A DNA stretch of 5,755 nt, from NCBI GenBank assembly GCA_903866355.1, contig CAIPNE010000858.1, positions 1 through 5,755 on the forward strand, written 5' to 3'. The position numbers and the translations under genes are program-made. The notes under the pieces are model-generated. The model ran no database searches, was not told the origin of the DNA, and was given only the letters and a program-made list of their open reading frames with translations. This document shows, piece by piece, positions 1-5,755 of the stretch; positions within the stretch are counted from its first letter, which is position 1; every line of letters begins with the position of its first letter. Source of the DNA: an uncultured Gammaproteobacteria bacterium. GTDB lineage: Bacteria > Pseudomonadota > Gammaproteobacteria > Ga0077536.

Positions 1-924
1 GGCTCGGCGCTGTTTGTTTTTATCTCAGGATTTCTTTTTCATCATTTGAATGCTCGCCAATTCGCCTATGCGCGGTTTATCGGCCAGAAAATAAAATACG
101 TTCTCTTGCCGTACCTAATCCTCTCTGTGGCCGGCCTCCTGTTATTTACCGCATATCCCGGAACCGACCCCAGCAGCCCAGCGCTGGCGGCCAGTTGGGT
201 GGCCGGCTGGACAGAATATCTGGCGCTGGCCGCGCGCCACTTGTGGACCGGCGAGCTGTTTACGGCTTACTGGTACGTCCCTTTTATCATGATAATTTTT
301 TTTCTAGCACCCCTGTTTGTCTGGCAGACGACCCTCTCGCGCGGCACTCAACTGGCTATTTTCGTGAGTTTTCTGGGGTTGGCGCTGCTGGCAAGGCGGC
401 CCACGGGCAATTTTTCACCCGTGCATTCGGTGATTTATTATTTGCCGGCTTACTTGGCTGGCATGATGTGTTCGACCGAGCGAGTGCGGCTGTTTAAATT
501 CCTCGAGAACAAAACGGTAGCACTGGGGATCGGGGTATTCGCACTGGCCGTTGGGCAAGCCATCCTAGAACCCGGCTTTGGCAATTTTCACAAAAACGAA
601 ATATTTTCGTTTGCCGGCCTAGATATCATCCTGATCCAGAAACTAGTCCTGTGTTTGTTTCTGTTGTCTTTGCTCAATCGCTACGAACAACGCGATATTC
701 CGGGCTTAAATTATCTTGCCACGCTGAGCTTCGCTATCTATTTTCTGCACCCGTGGGTGTTGGTCTTGCTTAAGCGGAGCGGCGTGCTGAATGCTGCCCA
801 AGTGCTACCAGGCTTTTTTACTTTCGTGCTGACGGCACTCACGGTATTAGCCCTGAGCATTTTGCTAGCGCAGCTGATTAAACTAGGCTTAAAAAGTCGC
901 AGCCGTTTTTTGATTGGTTGGTGA
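1..924 (+). CDS. Acyltransferase 3 family integral membrane protein, 5'-truncated by the window edge
   Basis: The reading frame is open from base 1 and encodes about 307 residues to the TGA at 922-924. The in-frame TTG at 46 is unlikely to be the true start, because the codons before it encode the typical family motif FVFISGFLF. This motif normally lies some 60-80 residues into acyltransferase-3 (OafA/WcsA-like) proteins, so the first membrane helix with the usual catalytic His is missing. Visible hydrophobic segments include FVFISGFLF, YVLLPYLILS, YWYVPFIMIIFFLAPLFVW, VIYYLPAYLAGMM, a stretch around GIGVFALAVGQ, LVLCLFLLSLL, the family-typical SFAIYFLHPWVLVLL, and a C-terminal helix ending in basic residues. 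Family members move acetyl or other acyl groups onto surface polysaccharides, lipids or peptidoglycan at the inner membrane; the substrate here cannot be read. The gene converges on the minus-strand operon. Sampled 60-base lines inside it are 40-57% GC, against 65-67% in the crotonase gene, partly explained by its membrane-protein codons. Confidence 0.85.
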   Translation, partial: GSALFVFISGFLFHHLNARQFAYARFIGQKIKYVLLPYLILSVAGLLLFTAYPGTDPSSPALAASWVAGWTEYLALAARHLWTGELFTAYWYVPFIMIIFFLAPLFVWQTTLSRGTQLAIFVSFLGLALLARRPTGNFSPVHSVIYYLPAYLAGMMCSTERVRLFKFLENKTVALGIGVFALAVGQAILEPGFGNFHKNEIFSFAGLDIILIQKLVLCLFLLSLLNRYEQRDIPGLNYLATLSFAIYFLHPWVLVLLKRSGVLNAAQVLPGFFTFVLTALTVLALSILLAQLIKLGLKSRSRFLIGW

Positions 925-931
925 GCTTGCA

Positions 932-953
932 CGCATCCGCCTAACGCGGTGCG
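932..953. other. Imperfect hairpin between convergent genes, possible weak terminator
   Basis: In the 37-base gap between the two facing stop codons, CGCATCCGC (932-940) can pair with GCGGTGCG (946-953) around a 5-base loop. This gives 8 base pairs with one bulged T at 936. The GC-rich stem and its place between converging genes suit a bidirectional terminator. Neither strand has a T-run after the stem, so intrinsic termination is doubtful. The role is inferred only. Confidence 0.3.
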
Positions 954-961
954 CCAGCGGG

Positions 962-1666
962 CTACGCCTGCCAGCGCTCGATCAACTGTACCGCCAGACC
1001 GATCAAGCCGCCAAACACACCACCCCACAACACCAGCCAACCCAGATGGCGGCGGATCATTTCTTCGACGATTTCCTTGACCTTCTGGGGCGTCAGTTCG
1101 GCGAGACGGCTATCGATAATTTTCTCGACTTGGGCAACTAAGCCGTCGGTAAAGTCCCCCTCCCCCGCGCCGCCGGGCGTCGCCGCCAGTTCCGCCAGCA
1201 CCCCGCGGAGCTTGGCCACAATGGGGTCTTTCAGCGGTTCCAGCGCCCGGCGACCGCCCATCATATTGAGCGCCCCGCCCATGGGCGACTCGGCGATGGC
1301 GTCTACCAGCGAGACAAACACGCGGTCAAAGTCGATACGTGCGCTCAGCGCTTCGGCGGAACTCACCCCAGACTGGTTAAAAAACCGCTCGATGTGCACG
1401 CGCGAAAAAAACTCCGTCACGATGAGATGTTTAATCCCCGCTTTGAATTCTTCGAAGCGCATCGGAATAACACCCGATCCGTACAGATAGGGCACCCGAT
1501 CAAACAGCATGTAGATCGCGAGCCAGTTGGTGATGGCGCCCGAGAGCGCAAACACCCCAGCGGCGGTCACGAGGTCGCCGTAGTGCGGCATAAAATATCC
1601 CACCACCGCAATCAGCAGCGAGACCAAGTTGGTCATAAAGCTCATGTTCAGCAAAGACTTCCGCAC
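962..1666 (-). CDS. DUF445 family membrane protein
   Basis: This encodes a protein of the DUF445 (YheB-like) family, whose function is not established. The match rests on the N-terminal region: a hydrophobic helix (NLVSLLIAVVGYFM), a second helix, then the hallmark GAITNWLAIYMLFDR followed by PYLYGSGVIPMRFEEFK. The C-terminus shows the usual HLGWLVLWGGVFGGLIGL helix. Between them lies a long soluble, mostly helical segment. The frame also allows a TTG start at 1684, two codons after an in-frame stop. I prefer the GTG at 1666-1664, because GAGGGG sits 6 bases before it, while the TTG has no ribosome binding site. An ATG 7 codons further in (1645) is also possible. The protein is about 234 residues from the GTG, normal for short family members. 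It follows the EthD-like gene by about 38 bases (20 if TTG is used) and may be co-transcribed, but nothing ties it to that pathway. Confidence 0.88.
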   Translation of the reverse strand: MRKSLLNMSFMTNLVSLLIAVVGYFMPHYGDLVTAAGVFALSGAITNWLAIYMLFDRVPYLYGSGVIPMRFEEFKAGIKHLIVTEFFSRVHIERFFNQSGVSSAEALSARIDFDRVFVSLVDAIAESPMGGALNMMGGRRALEPLKDPIVAKLRGVLAELAATPGGAGEGDFTDGLVAQVEKIIDSRLAELTPQKVKEIVEEMIRRHLGWLVLWGGVFGGLIGLAVQLIERWQA

Positions 1667-1672
1667 TATCTG

Positions 1673-1678
1673 CCCCTC
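1673..1678 (-). promoter_or_regulatory. Shine-Dalgarno sequence deciding the DUF445 start
   Basis: On the minus strand, GAGGGG is followed by CAGATA and then GTG (1666-1664). The spacing is ideal for a ribosome binding site and moves the likely start 6 codons downstream of the first possible TTG at 1684. Confidence 0.5.
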
Positions 1679-1704
1679 GTTCAAAAACTAGGCGTCCACA
1701 CGCA

Positions 1705-2643
1705 CTAGGTCGTGAGATCGCGAATAACGTAATTAAGCGTCGTGAAAAAACCGGACTCCGCCGCGAAGTGGCGTTCGTCTGCCACCAACGCGGCATGGTC
1801 GGCGCCGCCCACGAAGTCCTCGCAATCGTTCATGTTAGCGAACGAATAAACGCCGATTCCGTCGTAGCAATCGCCCACCGGATCAAACAGCGTGTCGCCC
1901 TCACGGCCGATGTTCACCAGTTGCGCGTAACGCCGCACCAAACCTGCCCCGCCGTTCAAGCTGCGCACGAGATCGGCATGTTGGGCCATCCAGCGTCCGC
2001 GAAACTCCTCCCGCGACAAGCCGCTGGCGCGCTGGTGCAGCTTGGTCAAAATGACCGGATCGCGGCGGCGGTCGCCACGCTGGATCACCACATGTTCTTC
2101 GGCCACATGGAAGGCAAAACCGCGGATAAACACGGCTTCGTCCGGCATGATTTTCTCGCCGTACTTGGTACCCTCCGTCGCAAAGAAGGCTTCCAAATCG
2201 GCCCGCGTACGGTAGCCCAGCTGCGCCATACCATCGAAGGCCGGGCGCACATGCTCGGCGCAACTCGCGGCCGGCGTCCGCGGCAACAAGCCCTGAGCAT
2301 CGAGCGGCGGCGCATAAGGCGGGGCACGCTGGCTAGAGGGCCCGGCCGGTAGGCGGTGCTGCTGTAGATAATAGGTCAGCACGCCGGTTTGCTGGTCGTT
2401 CGGGCCATCGGGATGCAGAATTTTAGGGCCATGCACCTTGCGCCAATACTCGTCATAGGCTTCCCACTCGAGTTGCGGCGTGGGCGACATCGCCAAGGTG
2501 CGATCGCGGGTGGTGGCGTCTTCAATACCCTCGCCAGCCCGATTGACGTTGTAGCCAGGTCGCGCCCGGCGCGCACCCTCTGGTGGCGAACTATCGCCCC
2601 GCAACACCAAAGCATTCAGCACGAAAAGCGGCTGGCTAAGCAT
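1705..2643 (-). CDS. EthD domain-containing protein with two dimeric alpha-beta barrel segments
   Basis: This 312-residue protein has two EthD-like halves. The first starts with a beta-strand (PLFVLNALVLRG, residues 5-16) and has the family-type helix EAYDEYWRKVHGPKI (61-75). The second begins near DPVILTKLHQR (195-205) and carries LSREEFRGRWMAQHADLVRSL (209-229), then strand RRYAQLVN and the C-terminal YDGIGVYSF and FFTTLNYVIRDL segments. EthD-fold proteins are small cytoplasmic ferredoxin-like barrels found in catabolic and polyketide clusters; some act as cyclases, isomerases, dehydratases or accessory proteins, and EthD itself supports ethyl tert-butyl ether degradation. A proline-rich stretch (about 98-123) may be a surface loop. 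The ATG at 2643 is well supported: AGGAGA lies 7 bases before it. The gene starts 36 bases after the crotonase stop, so it probably belongs to the same operon. The reaction and substrate are not evident. A tandem EthD arrangement suggests an intramolecular barrel pair instead of the usual homodimer. Confidence 0.85.
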   Translation of the reverse strand: MLSQPLFVLNALVLRGDSSPPEGARRARPGYNVNRAGEGIEDATTRDRTLAMSPTPQLEWEAYDEYWRKVHGPKILHPDGPNDQQTGVLTYYLQQHRLPAGPSSQRAPPYAPPLDAQGLLPRTPAASCAEHVRPAFDGMAQLGYRTRADLEAFFATEGTKYGEKIMPDEAVFIRGFAFHVAEEHVVIQRGDRRRDPVILTKLHQRASGLSREEFRGRWMAQHADLVRSLNGGAGLVRRYAQLVNIGREGDTLFDPVGDCYDGIGVYSFANMNDCEDFVGGADHAALVADERHFAAESGFFTTLNYVIRDLTT

Positions 2644-2650
2644 CGGTCGG

Positions 2651-2656
2651 TCTCCT
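2651..2656 (-). promoter_or_regulatory. Strong Shine-Dalgarno sequence for the EthD-like gene
   Basis: On the minus strand AGGAGA is followed by 7 bases and then the ATG at 2643-2641. It is the clearest ribosome binding site in the window and confirms this start. It also shows that the EthD-like gene is translated independently, unlike the two overlapping genes upstream of it. Confidence 0.7.
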
Positions 2657-2679
2657 GTCTTAGAAAGTAATGGGAGGCG

Positions 2680-3453
2680 TCACGGCGCGCGGCGGGCAAA
2701 AAACCGGGCCGCGTAAGTGGCGGGTTCGGTCGTGTGGTAGGCGTCCACGAAGGCCGCAACGCCCGCCTCAATCGCTTCCTCCAGCGGTAACTGCTCCCAG
2801 CGCTGGAGCAGTTTTTTCTGGGCCCGAATAGCACCGGGAGCGCCAGCAAGAATGTCGTCGACGACGACCGCCAGGGCGGCATCGAGCGTCGCCGGGCTCG
2901 CCACCTGTTCCACCAGGCCAATCGCCTGTGCGGTCTGGGCATCAATGAGATGTCCACGCAGGAGTAATTCGCGCGTGCGGCCCCAGCCAATGAGCGTGGG
3001 CAACAAGGCGGCTTCGATCACCGAGGGCACGCCCACCCGTACTTCGGGCATGCCAAAGCGGCTGTCGCTGGCCGCGACACGCAGATCGCAAGCGGCTGCG
3101 ATCTCCAAGCCACCGCCCAAACAATGTCCAGCAATTCGGGCGATGACGGGGGTGGGGAATTCGCGCAGGGCCGTGCAAAAATCGTGGATGCTGCGGATAA
3201 ACGCCTCGGCGGTTGCCGCCGTGAGGGCACCGAGTTCTTTGAGATCCGCGCCCCCAATAAAACTGCCGGGTGTGGGGCCTGCCAGCACCGCGCAACGCAC
3301 TGAGGGGCTCGCCGCCGCGTGGCGAATAGTGGCCGCACCCGCGCGCAGCGATTCGCTGCCAATGACGTTCAGTGTGGTGCGGCCATGGAGCACAAAGACC
3401 AGCACGTCGCCGTCTGCCCGTGGGTGGGTTTGAACCTCTACCCCGAGACTCAT
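2680..3453 (-). CDS. Enoyl-CoA hydratase/isomerase (crotonase) family protein
   Basis: This 257-residue protein has the normal length for a single-domain crotonase, a cytoplasmic enzyme acting on acyl-CoA thioesters. The oxyanion-hole and CoA-binding segments are SFIGGADLKEL (64-74) and GHCLGGGLEIAAACD (109-123). Both glutamates of classic enoyl-CoA hydratase are in place: E117 in GGGLE and E137 in MPEVRVGVP, 20 residues apart, matching the E144/E164 spacing of the rat enzyme. This favours true hydratase activity (water addition to a 2-enoyl-CoA) over other crotonase reactions. After E137 the usual PGAGGTQRL is replaced by PSVIEAALLP, a variant known in a subgroup of bacterial homologues, so substrate preference may differ. 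The C-terminal helices are typical. The ATG at 3453 overlaps the TGA of the upstream gene as ATGA, and there is no good ribosome binding site, so translational coupling is likely. The acyl-CoA substrate is unknown. Confidence 0.93.
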   Translation of the reverse strand: MSLGVEVQTHPRADGDVLVFVLHGRTTLNVIGSESLRAGAATIRHAAASPSVRCAVLAGPTPGSFIGGADLKELGALTAATAEAFIRSIHDFCTALREFPTPVIARIAGHCLGGGLEIAAACDLRVAASDSRFGMPEVRVGVPSVIEAALLPTLIGWGRTRELLLRGHLIDAQTAQAIGLVEQVASPATLDAALAVVVDDILAGAPGAIRAQKKLLQRWEQLPLEEAIEAGVAAFVDAYHTTEPATYAARFFARRAP

Positions 3454-3890
3454 AGCGCCACAATACCGGGATTAGCCGCCCGCAATTCGGCGGCTTTGGT
3501 TCTGGCCTGCACTTCGCTGGTGTACACCAGATCTTCGAATAACTGCACCGGCAGCGCCGGATCGGCGCACAGCTGACCCACCGCAAAACGCCCTTGCTCA
3601 ATCTCGACGATGACATAAAAGCCGCGCACGGGGCCCGGCCGGTTGCTGTTCAGGCGATAGAGAATTTTGGCAAAGTCGGCGTAGGGGCTGTCTACTTCCA
3701 GCTGCACTTCCGGGGTTTCAAGCGTGCCATCTGAGCGCACCCAACGATGCGGCATGGCGCCGGCGCCGGCGTTGAGCGGCAGCGACTGCTGGCCGCGCAA
3801 GACCGGGTGCAGCCACCAGTTTTCATCCCGCTTCAGGGCGACTTCGGCAGGCTTAAAAGGGACTTCGGTCGGTTTACGGCGCGCCGTCAC
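3450..3890 (-). CDS. Conserved-looking protein of unknown function; candidate small partner of the dimethylformamidase-like protein
   Basis: I do not recognise this 146-residue protein with certainty. It has no signal peptide or membrane segment. The N-terminal ~25 residues are basic and probably flexible (two KP pairs). The core has SPYADFAKILYRL (68-80), then two probable strands, GFYVIVEIEQGRFAVGQL (90-107), a loop with one Cys (C108), and a helix, TSEVQARTKAAELRA (124-138). The start is GTG at 3890, overlapping the upstream TGA as GTGA, and the stop overlaps the crotonase ATG, so it is coupled on both sides. Dimethylformamidase has a small subunit of about 130 residues. From memory, that subunit also has an SPY motif, a Tyr-rich strand pair and a TEEEA-type C-terminal helix, and this layout is loosely similar. 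The small-subunit role is therefore a hypothesis from size, context and faint pattern, not demonstrated homology. Confidence 0.85.
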   Translation of the reverse strand: MTARRKPTEVPFKPAEVALKRDENWWLHPVLRGQQSLPLNAGAGAMPHRWVRSDGTLETPEVQLEVDSPYADFAKILYRLNSNRPGPVRGFYVIVEIEQGRFAVGQLCADPALPVQLFEDLVYTSEVQARTKAAELRAANPGIVAL

Positions 3891-5755
3891 GGTAAGGCCC
3901 CGGGCTTGAGGAAACCATCGATAGTGTTACGCATCAGGCGCGAGACATTATTGTTGTACTCGTTATGCGACAAGGAACCGCACCACGCCATGGACCCGAC
4001 CGAAAACACCGCGCCGTCACCCGGTGTTTTGTAGTAGACGATGTCGGCACGCGTGTTCGGGTTGTTATCGCCGGTCCCGCCGGGGATATAACCACGCGCA
4101 TTAAAGGTGGATTCCTCGGTGACCGAGACGTACATATCTGAGTGGCCTTCGGAGTTCGCCAGCAGATAAGCGCGATGCGGTGTGCCAAGTTCCAAGTCGT
4201 AGCGGTCCAACTCCAAACCCGCCGCGCCGTCGCCCACCAAACCAAAGTTGCCGATGGGTTCATTGCGCCCAATGCCACGAAACATCCAGTTGCATTCCGG
4301 CAGTTCGCTGTCGGGTGCGCGCCGATAGTAGGACGAATACGTCAGGCCAAAAGAGGTGAAAGTCACGCCGAGCAGTTTGCTCATGACGCGGCCACGTACC
4401 CGCCATAGCCCGCCGTGTTTACCATCAAAGGCATTGCAATATTCGCCCGGCGAGATGGTCCAAGCGCGGGTGCCGTTATCACCTTTGCGCACCTCCACAA
4501 TGTTGGGATTCTCCGGGTGAGGCTGACAAATCCAGTAGAAACCATTGGCCGCCAAATACATGAAACGGCCACCACACTGCTGGTAATCCTGATAGGCCTG
4601 CATTTGTTGTTCAGACATGTATTCCGGGTGGTGGCCGGTCAACACAATGCGGTACTGCTTGAGCAATGCGACGCCTTCGCGTTGGACATCTTCATCGGTG
4701 AGGATGTCGACCTCGTAGCCCATTTCGTAGAGCCAATCGACCAAATGCAAATCGGCGTTGAACTGCCACAGCGACGGCGAGAGCACGTGGATATATTTGG
4801 GGCGCATATTGAGAATAGGTCGCAGGCGCGAGGAAATATTGACCCCCCAGCCATCGCGATAGCTGGTGTAGGTACCCAGACCATAGCCGCGCTCTTTATT
4901 GAGCAGGAGATCCCCGGGTTGCAATAATGGCACTTGCCCGGTTAACAATTGGGCAATCACCGAATTCACGCTGAGGTTATCGTTGGCGTAAGCCAGGTAG
5001 CTGTGCATCGCCATCACCAGCGCAATCCGCGCGGTAGGACCTGCGGCCGGCGGACGCACGAAGAACGGCACATAGTCTTCGCACTCAGCGCTGGTAGAAC
5101 CTTGGACGCGCAGGCGTGCCGCATAAACGCCGCTCTTGAGCGTCTTGGGCACTTTGAACGTAAACGATGGCGTCCAGCGAGCGTCGTCTACGGATTCGTC
5201 GTGGAAGTGGATCGCGCCGTATTCTTGCGGCGCGTGGCGAAAACTCATGTAGTCCGAAGACCAATTAAAGCCCGTCACGCCGCGCACCGGCAGGTTGATG
5301 CCCACCGCGTGCAACCGATTGGGACTGGTTTCCACAATATGCGTAGACGCTGCGTTGTCAGCGATATTGGCGCTGAAATCCCAAGCCGCGACGATCGCCC
5401 CGCGTAATTCCGCTGGGATGAGTTCCATGCCCGCGCCGGCCAGTAGGCACTCAATTTGAGCGGCGTCTAACGCGACATTCGCAATTTTAGGACGCTCGAT
5501 CTTGCCGTTGAACTTATGGCAGTGGACCGGCACTTCCCACGGGGAATCGAGGTGGCGAAAATGCGCACCACTCACGTGGCGGCCGGAGTGCGGCGCAAGC
5601 GTACTGGCGGCTATCAGCAGCGGGCCTTCGGCGGCCTTCGGTGCGCCTTTGGTCGTGCGATGACTCACCCTGGCAGCGGTATCATCGATCGGGTGCAGTA
5701 GGCTTAGGCCATGGCCACCGTTGGTCATCGTCACAAAGGGCGTTTGCGAAATGCA
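3887..5755 (-). CDS. N,N-dimethylformamidase large (beta) subunit-like protein, 5'-truncated by the window edge
   Basis: The frame stays open to the last base, so 622 codons are visible. The GTG at 5734 is not a convincing start, as it lacks a ribosome binding site. Residue numbers here count from that GTG. The order fits the family: the end of an N-terminal LamG-like domain (HKFNGKIERPKI, 73-84), a middle region with AAWDFS, SPNRLHAVGINLPVRGVTG and YGAIHFHD, then the DMFA2-type C-terminal domain with an amidotransferase-like fold (about 235-560). Dimethylformamidase splits formamides to formate and an amine using an iron held by two Tyr and one Glu. Candidate ligands are Y249, Y289 and E371 (in GHHPEYMS), with H369, N397 (LAANGFYW) and E508 also placed as I recall for the Paracoccus enzyme (Y399, Y440, E521, H519, N547, E657). 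The offset of about 150 implies some 150 missing residues and a full length near 765, against about 760 in that enzyme. The protein should be cytoplasmic. The true substrate is unknown. It is the first visible gene of the operon. Confidence 0.9.
   Translation of the reverse strand, partial: CISQTPFVTMTNGGHGLSLLHPIDDTAARVSHRTTKGAPKAAEGPLLIAASTLAPHSGRHVSGAHFRHLDSPWEVPVHCHKFNGKIERPKIANVALDAAQIECLLAGAGMELIPAELRGAIVAAWDFSANIADNAASTHIVETSPNRLHAVGINLPVRGVTGFNWSSDYMSFRHAPQEYGAIHFHDESVDDARWTPSFTFKVPKTLKSGVYAARLRVQGSTSAECEDYVPFFVRPPAAGPTARIALVMAMHSYLAYANDNLSVNSVIAQLLTGQVPLLQPGDLLLNKERGYGLGTYTSYRDGWGVNISSRLRPILNMRPKYIHVLSPSLWQFNADLHLVDWLYEMGYEVDILTDEDVQREGVALLKQYRIVLTGHHPEYMSEQQMQAYQDYQQCGGRFMYLAANGFYWICQPHPENPNIVEVRKGDNGTRAWTISPGEYCNAFDGKHGGLWRVRGRVMSKLLGVTFTSFGLTYSSYYRRAPDSELPECNWMFRGIGRNEPIGNFGLVGDGAAGLELDRYDLELGTPHRAYLLANSEGHSDMYVSVTEESTFNARGYIPGGTGDNNPNTRADIVYYKTPGDGAVFSVGSMAWCGSLSHNEYNNNVSRLMRNTIDGFLKPGALP

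Noticed and set aside
46..48. TTG as the start of the acyltransferase
   Set aside because: The frame continues upstream to base 1 and encodes the conserved FISGFLF family motif, so the TTG is an internal Leu codon.
885..911. Possible terminator: GGCT...AGCC stem followed by six T at the end of the acyltransferase gene
   Set aside because: The stem is only 4 bp with an 11-base loop, and it lies before the stop codon within coding sequence. It is too weak to call.
939..945. GCCTAAC, matching the RYYYAAC core of an integron attC site
   Set aside because: I found no matching GTTRRRY core at a suitable distance and no paired L boxes, and the bases are part of the local hairpin. A 7-base degenerate match is expected by chance.
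1768..2352. 194-residue plus-strand open frame
   Set aside because: It lies fully antisense to the EthD-like gene, which has recognisable motifs and a strong ribosome binding site. The plus-strand translation shows no family pattern and reads like a high-GC shadow frame.
2852..3433. 193-residue plus-strand open frame
   Set aside because: It is antisense to the crotonase gene, whose catalytic motifs are clear. The translation is low-complexity and rich in Ser, Ala and Arg, typical of a shadow frame.
4415..4927. 170-residue plus-strand open frame with some hydrophobic stretches
   Set aside because: It is antisense to the most conserved part of the dimethylformamidase-like gene; its His/Ile/Val-rich composition mirrors the codons of the real strand.
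5623..5642. Tandem 10-base repeat GGCCTTCGGC / GGCCTTCGGT
   Set aside because: Only two copies, inside the coding region of the large-subunit-like protein and over an Ala/Gly/Pro-rich stretch. The unit is not a multiple of three and there is no sign of a larger array.

Overview
The window is a tightly packed stretch of bacterial chromosome. Short or overlapping gene junctions, GTG/TTG starts and moderately high GC suggest a Gram-negative bacterium, most likely a beta- or gammaproteobacterium. This lineage call is inference; no RNA gene or taxonomic marker is present.

Layout. Positions 1-924 (plus strand) hold the C-terminal part of an acyltransferase-3 family membrane protein whose start lies before the window. 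It converges on a minus-strand cluster with only 37 bases between the facing stop codons. Read in the direction of transcription (right to left), the cluster is: (1) a dimethylformamidase large-subunit-like protein, 5'-truncated by the right edge of the window; (2) a 146-residue protein of unknown function; (3) an enoyl-CoA hydratase/isomerase (crotonase) family protein; (4) a 312-residue protein with two EthD-like (dimeric alpha-beta barrel) segments; (5) a DUF445 family membrane protein. Genes 1-2 and 2-3 overlap by 4 bases (GTGA and ATGA), gene 4 follows gene 3 after 36 bases with a strong Shine-Dalgarno sequence, and gene 5 follows after about 20-40 bases. This looks like one operon, at least for genes 1-4.

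How the genes may work together. The large protein keeps the residues expected for the 2-Tyr-1-carboxylate iron site of dimethylformamidase, so an amide-hydrolase type reaction is the best guess, on an unknown substrate. The coupled 146-residue protein is a candidate small subunit or partner. The crotonase has both catalytic glutamates and would act on an acyl-CoA, and EthD-like proteins often sit in catabolic or polyketide-type clusters. Together they suggest an uncharacterised catabolic route combining amide (or related) bond cleavage with acyl-CoA chemistry. DUF445 and the acyltransferase are probably unrelated neighbours. No tRNA, rRNA, CRISPR array, insertion sequence or integron site was found, and no gap between genes exceeds about 60 bases. 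The promoter of the minus-strand operon must lie beyond position 5755.
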